NCBI RefSeq assembly: GCF_012971725.1
Contig: NZ_CP048833.1
Coordinates: forward strand, 1,860,001 to 1,924,000
Reading direction: 5' to 3'
DNA length: 64,000 bases
Source of the DNA: Pseudomonas multiresinivorans
GTDB taxonomy: Bacteria; Pseudomonadota; Gammaproteobacteria; Pseudomonadales; Pseudomonadaceae
Part shown: one piece after another, positions 32,293 through 40,591 of the stretch
How the letters are laid out: each line of letters begins with the position of its first letter
Position numbering within the stretch: position 1 is the stretch's first letter
Notes under the pieces: model-generated
Databases searched by the model: none
The model's input: the letters and a program-made list of their open reading frames with translations, nothing else
Told to the model about the DNA's origin: nothing
Made by a program: the position numbers and the translations under genes

Positions 32293-33204
32293 ATGAGTGA
32301 TGCCCTGCACTTCGACGGAAAAGTCGTGATCGTTACCGGCGCCGGTGGCGGCATCGGCCGTGCCCACGCCCTGCTGTTCGCCAAGTACGGCGCCAAGGTG
32401 GTGGTAAACGACCTGGGCGGCAGCACCCATGGCGAAGGCGCCAATGCCTCGGCCGCCGACCGGGTGGTCGCTGAAATCCGCGAGGCTGGTGGCACCGCCA
32501 TCGCCAACCACGACTCGGTGACCGACGGCGAGAAGATCGTGCGCCAGGCCGTCGAGGAATTCGGCCGCATCGACGTGGTGGTGAACAACGCAGGCATCCT
32601 GCGCGACAAGACTTTCCACAAGATGGAAGACGCCGACTGGGACCTGGTCTACAAGGTCCACGTCGAGGGCGCCTACAAGGTGACCCGTGCCGCCTGGCCG
32701 TTCATGCGCGAGCAGGGCTATGGCCGGGTGATCTTCACCTCGTCCACCTCCGGCATCTACGGCAACTTCGGCCAGAGCAACTACGGCATGGCCAAGCTCG
32801 GTCTCTACGGCCTGACCCGCAACCTGGCCATCGAAGGCCGCAAGAACAGCATCTTCGTCAACGCGATCGCCCCCACTGGCGGCACCCGCATGACTGAAGG
32901 CCTGATCCCGCCGCAGGTGTTCGAGCAGCTCAAGCCCGAGCTGGTCAGCCCGCTGGTGGTGTACCTGGGCAGCGAGGCCTGCCAGGAAACCTCCGGCCTG
33001 TTCGAAGTAGGTGGCGGCTGGATCGGCAAGGTGCGCTGGGAGCGCAGCCTGGGCGTGGGCTTCGACCCGCGCAAGGGCTTCAGCGTCGAGGACGTGGCGG
33101 CCAATTTTGCGCAGATCTGCGACTTCGAGAATGCCGCGCATCCGAAGGACAACGTCGAGGCGCTGCGCGAAATGATGGCGAACCTGCAGAAATACGTCAG
33201 CTGA
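32293..33204 (+). CDS. short-chain dehydrogenase, (3R)-hydroxyacyl-CoA dehydrogenase-like
   Basis: 303 residues. NAD(P) site TGAGGGIGRAHALLFAKYGAKVVVNDLGGSTHGEG (residues 15-50), NNAG near 97, catalytic Ser-Tyr-Lys in FTSSTSGIYGNFGQSNYGMAKLGLYGL. The VVVNDLGGSTHGEG insertion and the C-terminal extension are those of the N-terminal dehydrogenase domain of peroxisomal multifunctional enzyme 2, which oxidises (3R)-hydroxyacyl-CoA. A fatty-acid or steroid side-chain role is likely. An enoyl-CoA hydratase gene follows after a terminator. Confidence 0.9.
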   Translation: MSDALHFDGKVVIVTGAGGGIGRAHALLFAKYGAKVVVNDLGGSTHGEGANASAADRVVAEIREAGGTAIANHDSVTDGEKIVRQAVEEFGRIDVVVNNAGILRDKTFHKMEDADWDLVYKVHVEGAYKVTRAAWPFMREQGYGRVIFTSSTSGIYGNFGQSNYGMAKLGLYGLTRNLAIEGRKNSIFVNAIAPTGGTRMTEGLIPPQVFEQLKPELVSPLVVYLGSEACQETSGLFEVGGGWIGKVRWERSLGVGFDPRKGFSVEDVAANFAQICDFENAAHPKDNVEALREMMANLQKYVS

Positions 33205-33266
33205 TCCGGTCAGCCTGACCGGCGGAACGGCCAGCGGGGCTGTTCCGGGGCGGTGAACGCAGTAAG

Positions 33267-33299
33267 GTGAAAGGGCCGGCTCAATGCCGGCCCTTCACT
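33267..33299 (+). terminator. terminator after the SDR gene
   Basis: GTGAAAGGGCCGGC (33267-33280), loop TCAAT, GCCGGCCCTTCAC (33286-33298): 13 pairs with one bulged A. A TTTT run follows close by, just before the enoyl-CoA hydratase leader. Confidence 0.75.
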
Positions 33300-33328
33300 T
33301 TTCCGCTTCCAGGTTCGAGGAGTTCGCC

Positions 33329-34096
33329 ATGAGCGTGATAATCCAGAAGAACGGTCCGGTGACCACCCTGGTCATCGCCCGCCCTGCGGTGCGTAACGCC
33401 GTGGACCTGCCCACTGCCCAGGCGTTGGCCGATGCCCTGCGCGAGTTCGAACAGGACGAGGAAGCCCGCGTCGCGGTGCTCACCGGTGCCGGCGGGAACT
33501 TCTGTGCCGGCGCTGATCTGGGGGCATTGGCGGAGGGCGGCGAACGGCGCAACCGGCTGGAGACTGAAGGCGACGCACCCATGGGGCCGAGCCGGATGCA
33601 GTTGTCCAAGCCGTTGATCGCAGCCATCGAGGGCTACGCCGTGGCTGGCGGCCTGGAGCTGGCGCTGCTGGCGGACTTGCGGGTGATGGCCGAGGACGCG
33701 GTCTGCGGAGTCTTCTGCCGACGCTTCGGCGTGCCGCTGATCGATGGCGGCACTGTGCGTTTGCCACGGATCGTCGGCCAGGGCAGGGCGCTGGACCTGA
33801 TTCTCACCGGCCGCCCGGTAGGCGCACAGGAAGCCTTCGCCATGGGCCTGGCCAACCGCGTGGTGGCCAGCGGCACGGCGCTGGAGGCGGCGGAAGAGCT
33901 GGCGCGGGAGATCGCCGACTTTCCGCAGCGTTGCATGCTGGCCGATCGGGCTAGCGTGTTCGCGCAATGGGAGCTGTCGTTCGACGTGGCGTTGGCCAAC
34001 GAATTCCAGGGTGGAATGGCGGTGATCGAAAGCGGTGAGACGGTAGACGGGGCGAAGCGGTTTGCCGGTGGGCAAGGGCGGCACGGGGAGTTTTGA
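33329..34096 (+). CDS. enoyl-CoA hydratase/isomerase family protein
   Basis: 255 residues, crotonase fold. VRNAVDLPTAQALADALREFEQDEEARVAVLTGAGGNFCAGADLGALAEG gives the CoA/oxyanion GNFCAGADL loop, and GYAVAGGLELALLADLRVMAEDAVCGVFCRRFGVPLIDGGTVRLPRIVG gives the second loop. One of the two catalytic Glu of hydratases appears replaced (RRFGVPLIDGG instead of PEIxLG), so it may be an isomerase or another crotonase reaction. The ATG with GAGG upstream (MSVIIQKNGPV) is used. Confidence 0.88.
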   Translation: MSVIIQKNGPVTTLVIARPAVRNAVDLPTAQALADALREFEQDEEARVAVLTGAGGNFCAGADLGALAEGGERRNRLETEGDAPMGPSRMQLSKPLIAAIEGYAVAGGLELALLADLRVMAEDAVCGVFCRRFGVPLIDGGTVRLPRIVGQGRALDLILTGRPVGAQEAFAMGLANRVVASGTALEAAEELAREIADFPQRCMLADRASVFAQWELSFDVALANEFQGGMAVIESGETVDGAKRFAGGQGRHGEF

Positions 34097-34115
34097 TCGA
34101 AGTGACGTTGTGACC

Positions 34116-34194
34116 GTAGGAGCGAGCTTGCTCGCGAATTTGCCCAGCGCTGGCGCTGCCAGTGAATCTGGTTCGCGAGCAAGCTCGCTCCTAC
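34116..34194. repeat. REP doublet (inverted pair), copy 3 of 3
   Basis: REP units at 34116-34138 and 34172-34194, head-to-head as in copy 1, between the convergent enoyl-CoA hydratase and cupin genes. The spacer differs from the other two copies. Confidence 0.85.
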
Positions 34195-34204
34195 GAAGAG
34201 CAGG

Positions 34205-34552
34205 TCAATCGCGCTCGATGATCACGTAGGTCTTGCGCGTGGTTTCCTGGATGTCCCAGATACCGAGGCTGTTCTGCGGCAGCAGGAAGGCGTCGCCGGC
34301 CTGGAAGGCGATCGGCTCGCCGCCGTCCGGGGTGAAGGTGCCGCGGCCGGAGATGAAGTGGCAGAACTCCTGCTCGACGATCTGGCGGCGCCAGCGGCCG
34401 GGGGTGCATTCCCAGATGCCGGTTTCCACGCCGTCCGGACGCTCGATGGACTCCACGCGGGTCTCGGAAATCGGCTCGCCCAGGGGCACGGCGACCGGGT
34501 TGGCTTCACCGAGTTGAGCGTGCAGGGTGTCTTTCAGGTGGGTCAGTTTCAT
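34205..34552 (-). CDS. DUF861-type cupin
   Basis: 115 residues; SISETRVESIERPDGVETGIWECTPGRWRRQIVEQEFCHFISGRGTFTPDGGEPIAFQAGDAFLLPQNSLGIWDIQETTRKTYVIIE is the DUF861 (EutQ-like) cupin. Such genes commonly accompany PuuB/amine-oxidase genes as here: it lies 46 bp downstream of the FAD oxidoreductase on the same strand. The reaction is unknown. Confidence 0.88.
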   Translation of the reverse strand: MKLTHLKDTLHAQLGEANPVAVPLGEPISETRVESIERPDGVETGIWECTPGRWRRQIVEQEFCHFISGRGTFTPDGGEPIAFQAGDAFLLPQNSLGIWDIQETTRKTYVIIERD

Positions 34553-34598
34553 ACGGGGCTCCAGTGGGGGCTTTCTATCCAGGGGTAGGGCCGGCGGC

Positions 34599-36020
34599 TC
34601 AGCCGACCTTCCAGGTCATCAGGTTTTCCATGGTCGCGGCGACCTTCTCCGCCAGCCGGCGGCGCCAGGGCGCGCTGTTCGGGTTGGCCAGCACATCGTC
34701 CTCGTGGACGAAGCTGCGGATGATGGCGTTGTAGCCCAGCCAGCGGCAGGGTTCCGGCTCCCAGCCGCGCAGGCCGTCCTGCACGCTGCGGTCATTGATG
34801 ACCCAAGGCTGGCGGGTGAGGGCGCTGTCCTGGCCGAGGATCAGGTCGGCCAGCGTGCGGCCGCCCAGGTTGGTGGCGCCGACGCCTTCACCGCCGTAGC
34901 CGCCGGCGAGGGCGATGCCGTTGCGACGGTCGATCAGCATGTGCGGGTGGAAGCGCCGCGACATGCCCAGGTTGCCGCCCCAGGTGTGGGTGATGCGTAC
35001 GTCCTTCAATTGCGGGAACAGTTCGCTGAACAGGTAGCGGCGCAGCTCCACTTCATCATTGGTCAGGCTGAAGTCGTTGCGCAACTTGCCGCCGAAGCGG
35101 TAGCCGCCACGGGCGCCGAAGGCCAGGCGGTTATCCGGGGTGCGCTGGCCATAGGTGACCTGGCGGCTGAATTCGCTGAAGGCCTGGCCCTTGTCCAGGC
35201 CGATTTCCGCCCAGACCGATTCGGGTAGCGGCTCGGTGGCTACCAGCAGGCTCTGCACCGGTAGCTGGTAGTTGCCCAGCGGGGGCAGGTCGGCGGCGTA
35301 GCCTTCGATGGCCGGCACCACCCATTGCGCCTTCAGTTCACCCTGTTCGGTACGCAGCAGGCCGGGTGCCCAATGCGTGACGCGGCTCTTCTCGAAAATC
35401 TGCGTACCCTGGCGCTCAACCGCGCGGGCCAGACCGCGTACCAGCTTGGCCGGGTCGATGGTGGCGCAGTGCGGAGTGTGGATGGCGCCCAGCGCACTGG
35501 GAATGCGCAGCTGTTCGGCCAGCTCGCTCTTGCTCAGCCAGCGGTAGTCGTCCTCGGTCAGGCCTTCGCTGTGCAGATGCTTGAGGTAGTCGCGCAGACG
35601 GGTTTCCTGCTCCGGGTAGCGCGCGGCGGTGTAGAGCACGCCAGCCTTGCGGTAGTCGCAGTCGATGCCTTCGCGGTCGAGGACGCGGGCCACTTCATCG
35701 GGGATGTCGTGCAGCAGGTCGTAGGACGCGCGGCGCTGCTCGGGCGACAGGCCGGCGAGCAGGCGGTCTTCGCCGAGCATGTTGCCCATCAGCCAGCCGC
35801 CGTTACGACCGGATGCGCCGAAGCCGGCGGTCTCTGCCTCGACGATGGCGATCTTCAGCTGCGGCGCGCGCAGCTTCAGGTAATAGGCAGTCCACAAACC
35901 GGTGTAACCGGCGCCGGCGATGGCCACATCGACGTCCAGGGTGCCCTGCAGGGATGGCCGCGGGACGAGATCATCGTCCAGCTGGTTCATCCACAGACTG
36001 ATATGACGCCATGCCGACAT
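34599..36020 (-). CDS. FAD-dependent oxidoreductase, gamma-glutamylputrescine oxidase-like
   Basis: 473 residues, DAO family. FAD site DVAIAGAGYTGLWTAYYLKLRAPQLKIAIVEAETAGFGASGRNGGWLMGNML (residues 28-80) and the C-terminal GGYGGEGVGATNLGGRTLADLILG are PuuB/OrdL-like features. These flavin enzymes oxidise an amine or glycine derivative with release of peroxide. The substrate is not readable and the rest of the puu pathway is absent. The ATG with GGAG 8 bp upstream (MSAWRHISLW) is used rather than a TTG four codons before. Followed by the cupin gene. Confidence 0.9.
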   Translation of the reverse strand: MSAWRHISLWMNQLDDDLVPRPSLQGTLDVDVAIAGAGYTGLWTAYYLKLRAPQLKIAIVEAETAGFGASGRNGGWLMGNMLGEDRLLAGLSPEQRRASYDLLHDIPDEVARVLDREGIDCDYRKAGVLYTAARYPEQETRLRDYLKHLHSEGLTEDDYRWLSKSELAEQLRIPSALGAIHTPHCATIDPAKLVRGLARAVERQGTQIFEKSRVTHWAPGLLRTEQGELKAQWVVPAIEGYAADLPPLGNYQLPVQSLLVATEPLPESVWAEIGLDKGQAFSEFSRQVTYGQRTPDNRLAFGARGGYRFGGKLRNDFSLTNDEVELRRYLFSELFPQLKDVRITHTWGGNLGMSRRFHPHMLIDRRNGIALAGGYGGEGVGATNLGGRTLADLILGQDSALTRQPWVINDRSVQDGLRGWEPEPCRWLGYNAIIRSFVHEDDVLANPNSAPWRRRLAEKVAATMENLMTWKVG

Positions 36021-36133
36021 AGACGACTCCAAAAGGAAGAAGGGGGAATGTCGGCAAGCCTAGATTTGGCGCGGGGTTCTGTCGTGCGCGCGGGTACGCG
36101 AGGATTGCTCGCGTACCCGCCGGCAGGGGCGGG

Positions 36134-36949
36134 TCAGGCTGGTTCCTGTTCTTCGCGCAGGCGTTTCAGATACTCGCGGGGGGATTGGCCGGTCTGCTGG
36201 CGGAAGCAGCGATAGAAGGCCGAGAGCGAGTTGAAGCCGGCGGAGAAGGCCAGTTCGTCGATGCGCGAAGGCAGCGGCGGGCGCAACTGGCTGAGCAGGT
36301 GGGTCAGGCGGGTCTGGTTGACGTACTGGTAGAAGCTCAGCCCCATCACCTGGTTGAGCAGGTAGGAAATCTGGTTGCGCGTGTAGCCGGTGGCCGTGGC
36401 CACCTGGGTCAGGTCCAGGTCCGGCGCCAGGTACGGCTGGCTCTTGCTGAAGTAGTCTTCCAGGTCGCTGGCCAACTGGCTGAGCTGGCGCGGCGAGAGG
36501 CCCAGGCGGCTGGTGGCTGGGCGCGGGTCGATGGTCTGTGGACGGCTTTCGCCGCCTTCGCGCACGACCGAAGCATATTCGTTGATGCGCCAGATCAGGC
36601 CGTCGCGCACGGTGATCGCTTCGCTGGAGTGGAAGGTCGCCAGGCGGCCGCTCAGGGTGACCGCGATGCGGTACTGGATGAAGGCGGTGTCGCCGTCTAC
36701 GCGGATGCGGTCGATGTGGTCGAGGAACTCTTCCGGGCGGCTGGGCATGGTGGCCTGCACGTAGTCGCGCAGGTCGGTGTAGCCCAGGGTGCGGTTCTGG
36801 AAGAAGTCGTTGTACTGCACCTGCGGGTGATACAGCGCGAGCACCGCTTCGAGGTCGCGGTGCTTCCAGCACTGGTGGTAGCGCAGCACCACCTCGCGGG
36901 TCTGCTCGGTGAGGTGGCTGTCGGTCGGGCGTTGGTCGATGGCATGCAT
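36134..36949 (-). CDS. AraC-family regulator with N-terminal SnoaL/NTF2-fold domain
   Basis: 271 residues. The first ~130 (QTREVVLRYHQCWKHRDLEAVLALYHPQVQYNDFFQNRTLGYTDLRDYVQATM...FIQYRIAVTLSGRLATFHSSEAITVRDGLIWRINEYASVV) read as a SnoaL-like NTF2 fold, a ligand-binding cone, and the last ~110 (LASDLEDYFSKSQPYLAPDLDLTQVATATGYTRNQISYLLNQVMGLSFYQYVNQTRLTHLL...DELAFSAGFNSLSAFYRCFRQQTGQSPREYLKRL) are a double helix-turn-helix of AraC type. This is an unusual sensor for the family. It is divergent from the DUF1302 gene and probably controls it. Confidence 0.88.
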   Translation of the reverse strand: MHAIDQRPTDSHLTEQTREVVLRYHQCWKHRDLEAVLALYHPQVQYNDFFQNRTLGYTDLRDYVQATMPSRPEEFLDHIDRIRVDGDTAFIQYRIAVTLSGRLATFHSSEAITVRDGLIWRINEYASVVREGGESRPQTIDPRPATSRLGLSPRQLSQLASDLEDYFSKSQPYLAPDLDLTQVATATGYTRNQISYLLNQVMGLSFYQYVNQTRLTHLLSQLRPPLPSRIDELAFSAGFNSLSAFYRCFRQQTGQSPREYLKRLREEQEPA

Positions 36950-37021
36950 AGGGGGCTAAGGATGCCCCAGACGGCGCTTCTCGGGTAGTGGCAAAGCACC
37001 TGCCGGGTGCAAGGCACTATC

Positions 37022-37045
37022 CATCGTCTCGATGATCCGTCATCG
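37022..37045. promoter_or_regulatory. CATCG/CGATGA inverted half-sites between AraC and DUF1302 genes
   Basis: CATCG (37022-37026), CGATGA (37030-37035) and TCATCG (37040-37045): the last two form a perfect 6+6 inverted repeat with spacer TCCG and the first is a third half-site. They lie in the 241-bp divergent gap and are candidate binding sites of the AraC-type regulator. Confidence 0.45.
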
Positions 37046-37190
37046 CCTGCGCCAATATCGCCCGCCAGAGCCCATGGCAGAGGGGGGATTCACTCTTTCG
37101 GGCGACACGCCAAATACCACCTTGGAGCGCTTACTCCCCGTCAGGTCGCTCAGTAGGGTAAGGCCACCTAGACACCGTCAGGAGAGCCGC

Positions 37191-39002
37191 ATGACAACAA
37201 AAACAAGGCGCGGATTCTTCCAACCGCAACTTCTCGCCACCGCTGTCGCCCTGGGATGCGCCACCCAGGCTCAGGCAATCAACTTCAATATCGGGGAAAT
37301 CGAGGGTCAGTTCGATTCCAGTCTGTCCGTGGGGGCCAGCTGGAGTACCCAGAGTCCGAAAGAGGACCTGATCGGGGCCGCCAACGGCGGCCACGGCATG
37401 ACCCAGACCAACGACGATGGCCGGCAGAACTTCCGCAAGGGCCATACCTTCTCGAAGATCTTCAAGGGCATCCACGACCTGGAGCTGAAGTACGGGGACT
37501 TCGGTGTCTTCACCCGGGGCAAGTACTGGTATGACTTCCGTCTGAAGGACGAAGGCGTCGCCTTCAAGGACCTTTCGGACGACGGCCGCAAGGAAGGCGC
37601 CAAGGCTTCCGGCGCCCAGTTGCTCGACGCCTTCGGCTACTACAACTACGCGATCGCCGACATGCCCGGCACCGTGCGCCTGGGCAAGCAGGTGGTGAGC
37701 TGGGGTGAGAGCACCTTCATCGGCAACAGCATCAACACCATCAACCCCATCGACGTCTCCGCCTTCCGCCGTCCGGGTTCAGAAATCAAGGAAGGCCTGA
37801 TCCCGGTGAACATGCTCTACCTGTCGCAGAGCCTGACCGACAGCCTGTCCGTCGAAGGTTTCTACCAGCTGGAGTGGGACCAGACGGTGCTCGACAACTG
37901 CGGCACCTTCTTCTCCACCACCGACGTGGCGGCCGACGGTTGCAAGACCAACTACAACATCCTCGACCCGGCCACGGTCAACGCGCTGAACGCCCCGGCG
38001 ACCAAGGCGCTGCTCAATTCCCTGGGCGTCACCGTCACCCCCGAAGGCCTGATGGTGCCGCGCGGCGCCGACCGCGACGCACGTGACTCCGGCCAGTGGG
38101 GCCTGGCCCTGCGCTGGCTGGGCAGCGATGTGGAGTACGGCGCTTACGCCATGAACTACCACAGCCGCACGCCCATCGTGAGCATGAAGAACGCCGGCAC
38201 CGCCGACATCGGCAACGTTCTGCGTGCGCTCTCCGTGCCCGGCGGCGCAGCGCTTGCCCAGCCGTTGCTGCTGGGGCGTGGCAACTACTTCCTGGAATAC
38301 CCCGAAGACATCCGCCTGTACGGCCTGAGCTTCTCCACCACCCTGCCCACCGGCACCGCGTGGAACGGCGAGATCAGCTACCGGCCGAACATGCCGCTGC
38401 AGCTCAATACCACCGACATGACGCCGTTGCTCGCCACTACCGTGGTCGGCGGCTTCACCAGCGGTGGCGCTGCCGGTGCGCTGGCCCAGGCCGGCCGCAT
38501 CAGCCACGGCTATGTGCGCAAGGAAGTGACCCAGGCGCAGACCACCTTTACCCACTTCTTCGACCAGACCATGGGCGCGGACCGCGTCACCCTGGTGGGC
38601 GAGGTGGGCATGACCTACGTTGGCGGCATGACCGATGAAGTCGGCGAGCGCTATGGCCGCGACTCCGTCTACGGCGTCCCGGAGAACGCCACCGCGCGTA
38701 ACGAGTACGGCAGCGGCGGCTTCTACACCTCGTCCTCCTGGGGTTATCGCGCCCGCGCCATCTGGGACTACAACAACGTCTTCGCCGGGGTGAACCTCAA
38801 GCCGAACATCGCCTGGTCCCACGACGTGCACGGTTACGGCCCGGTCTTCAACGAAGGCAGCAAGGCGGCCAGCGTCGGCATCGATGCGGACTACCAGAAC
38901 ACCTACACCGCGAGTCTGAACTACACGAACTTCTTCGGCGGCGATTACAACACCATCGTCGACCGGGACTTCCTGTCGCTCAGCTTCGGCGTGAACTTCT
39001 GA
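37191..39002 (+). CDS. DUF1302 family outer-membrane-type protein
   Basis: 603 residues. A signal peptide (MTTKTRRGFFQPQLLATAVALGCATQAQA) precedes INFNIGEIEGQFDSSLSVGASWSTQ, and the protein ends in a Phe after alternating aromatic strands (DYNTIVDRDFLSLSFGVNF), as beta-barrel outer-membrane proteins do. The DUF1302 family often pairs with DUF1329 and sometimes with RND transporters near lipid, sterol or hydrocarbon catabolism genes. The paired DUF1329 gene starts 22 bp downstream. Role in export or uptake of a hydrophobic compound is inference. Confidence 0.9.
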   Translation: MTTKTRRGFFQPQLLATAVALGCATQAQAINFNIGEIEGQFDSSLSVGASWSTQSPKEDLIGAANGGHGMTQTNDDGRQNFRKGHTFSKIFKGIHDLELKYGDFGVFTRGKYWYDFRLKDEGVAFKDLSDDGRKEGAKASGAQLLDAFGYYNYAIADMPGTVRLGKQVVSWGESTFIGNSINTINPIDVSAFRRPGSEIKEGLIPVNMLYLSQSLTDSLSVEGFYQLEWDQTVLDNCGTFFSTTDVAADGCKTNYNILDPATVNALNAPATKALLNSLGVTVTPEGLMVPRGADRDARDSGQWGLALRWLGSDVEYGAYAMNYHSRTPIVSMKNAGTADIGNVLRALSVPGGAALAQPLLLGRGNYFLEYPEDIRLYGLSFSTTLPTGTAWNGEISYRPNMPLQLNTTDMTPLLATTVVGGFTSGGAAGALAQAGRISHGYVRKEVTQAQTTFTHFFDQTMGADRVTLVGEVGMTYVGGMTDEVGERYGRDSVYGVPENATARNEYGSGGFYTSSSWGYRARAIWDYNNVFAGVNLKPNIAWSHDVHGYGPVFNEGSKAASVGIDADYQNTYTASLNYTNFFGGDYNTIVDRDFLSLSFGVNF

Positions 39003-39024
39003 CCTGCCTGCTCAAGGAATCGAC

Positions 39025-40395
39025 ATGAGAACGACAAGAATCCTCCAATGCGGCGCGCTGGCCCTGAGCCTGCTGTCCTGTGGCGTGATGGCTGCGGTGT
39101 CCGCCGACGAAGTGGCCAAGCTGGGCACGACCCTGACGCCCATGGGCTCGCAGAAGGAAGGCAACGCCGACGGCAGTATCCCGGCCTGGACCGGCGGCAT
39201 CTCCCGCACCGCCGGCAAGCTTGACGCCAAGGGTTTCCTTTCCAACCCCTTCGCCGACGAGAAGCCGCTGTTCACCATCACCGCGCAGAACGCCGACCAG
39301 TACAAGGACAAGCTCTCCGCCGGCCAGCTGGCGATGTTCAAGCGCTACCCGGATACCTACAAGATCCCGGTTTACAAGACCCACCGCACCTTCGCGCTGC
39401 CCGACGACATCTACGCCGCCGTCAAGCGCAGCGCCGAATTCGTCCAGCCGATCAATGACGGCAACGGCCTGGAGAACTTCGAGAAGAGCCGCTACTACGC
39501 CTTCCCGCTGCCCAAGAACGGCGTGCAGGCGCTGTGGAACCACCTGACCCGCTACCACGGCGGCAACATCTCCCGCTCGGTGGTGCAGGTCGTGCCGCAG
39601 ACCAACGGCAGCTACACGCCGATCCGCTTCGAGGAATCGATCGCGGTGCCGCAGAACATGGGTGACCAGGATGTCAGCAAGACCGGCAACATCCTCACCT
39701 ACTTCAAGCAGCAGGTAACAGCGCCGGCGCGCCTGGCCGGTAACGTCCTGCTGGTGCACGAGACCCTGGACCAGGTGAAGGAGCCGCGCCTGGCGTGGAT
39801 CTACAACGCCGGCCAGCGCCGCGTTCGCCGCGCCCCACAGGTTGCGTACGACGGCCCGGGCACCGCCTCGGACGGCCTGCGCACCTCGGACAACTACGAC
39901 ATGTTCTCCGGCGCCCCGGACCGTTACGACTGGAAACTGGTGGGCAAGCGCGAGATGTACATCCCGTACAACAGCTACCGCCTGAACTCGCCGGAGCTCA
40001 AGTACGACGACATCGTCAAGCCGGGCCACATCAACCAGGACCTGACCCGTTACGAACTGCACCGCGTGTGGGAAGTGGTGGGTACCCTGAAATCCGGCGA
40101 GCGCAACATCTACGGCCAGCGCCACTTCTACCTCGACGAGGACAGCTGGCAGATCGCGGTATCCGAGCTGTACGACGGTCGCGGCCAGCTGTGGCGCGTC
40201 GGTGAAGGCCACGAGATGACCTTCTACACCGAACTCGCCACTGGCTACGCCGCCGAATCGCTGTACGACATCCTCGCCGGCCGCTATGTCACCTTCGGCC
40301 TGAACAACGAAGAGAAGCGCGGCTATCAGTTTGGCCAGAAGGCCAGCATGGCCGACTTCACTCCGGCGGCACTGCGTAACACCGGCGTTCGCTGA
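39025..40395 (+). CDS. DUF1329 family periplasmic protein (LolA-like fold expected)
   Basis: 456 residues, signal peptide MRTTRILQCGALALSLLSCGVMAAVSA, then EVAKLGTTLTPMGSQKEGNADGSIPAWTGGI, the start of the mature DUF1329 domain, and the terminal GYQFGQKASMADFTPAALRNTGVR. The family is thought to be related to LolA/LolB lipoprotein carriers. A Cys within the signal region (LLSCGVMA) could be a lipobox variant, but the context is poor. Operon with DUF1302. Confidence 0.92.
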   Translation: MRTTRILQCGALALSLLSCGVMAAVSADEVAKLGTTLTPMGSQKEGNADGSIPAWTGGISRTAGKLDAKGFLSNPFADEKPLFTITAQNADQYKDKLSAGQLAMFKRYPDTYKIPVYKTHRTFALPDDIYAAVKRSAEFVQPINDGNGLENFEKSRYYAFPLPKNGVQALWNHLTRYHGGNISRSVVQVVPQTNGSYTPIRFEESIAVPQNMGDQDVSKTGNILTYFKQQVTAPARLAGNVLLVHETLDQVKEPRLAWIYNAGQRRVRRAPQVAYDGPGTASDGLRTSDNYDMFSGAPDRYDWKLVGKREMYIPYNSYRLNSPELKYDDIVKPGHINQDLTRYELHRVWEVVGTLKSGERNIYGQRHFYLDEDSWQIAVSELYDGRGQLWRVGEGHEMTFYTELATGYAAESLYDILAGRYVTFGLNNEEKRGYQFGQKASMADFTPAALRNTGVR

Positions 40396-40416
40396 AGTAA
40401 CACTCCGCTCCTTGGC

Positions 40417-40452
40417 CCCGGCATCCCTCGTGGATGCCGGGTTTCTTTTTTT
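40417..40452 (+). terminator. terminator after the DUF1329 gene
   Basis: CCCGGCATCC, loop CTCGT, GGATGCCGGG (10-bp perfect stem, 40417-40441), followed by TTTCTTTTTTT. Confidence 0.9.
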
Positions 40453-40591
40453 GTGCTCCGGCCAAGCGGCGCGCCCTCTACTTCGGGCCTGAGCGCAGTC
40501 TGCGCTATACCGCCCCATGAATCTGGCTGATGGTCCTTTGCCCGCTCTGCCCAGCGGCATAGTCTGGCCTGCAAATGGCCGGAAGAAGCCC

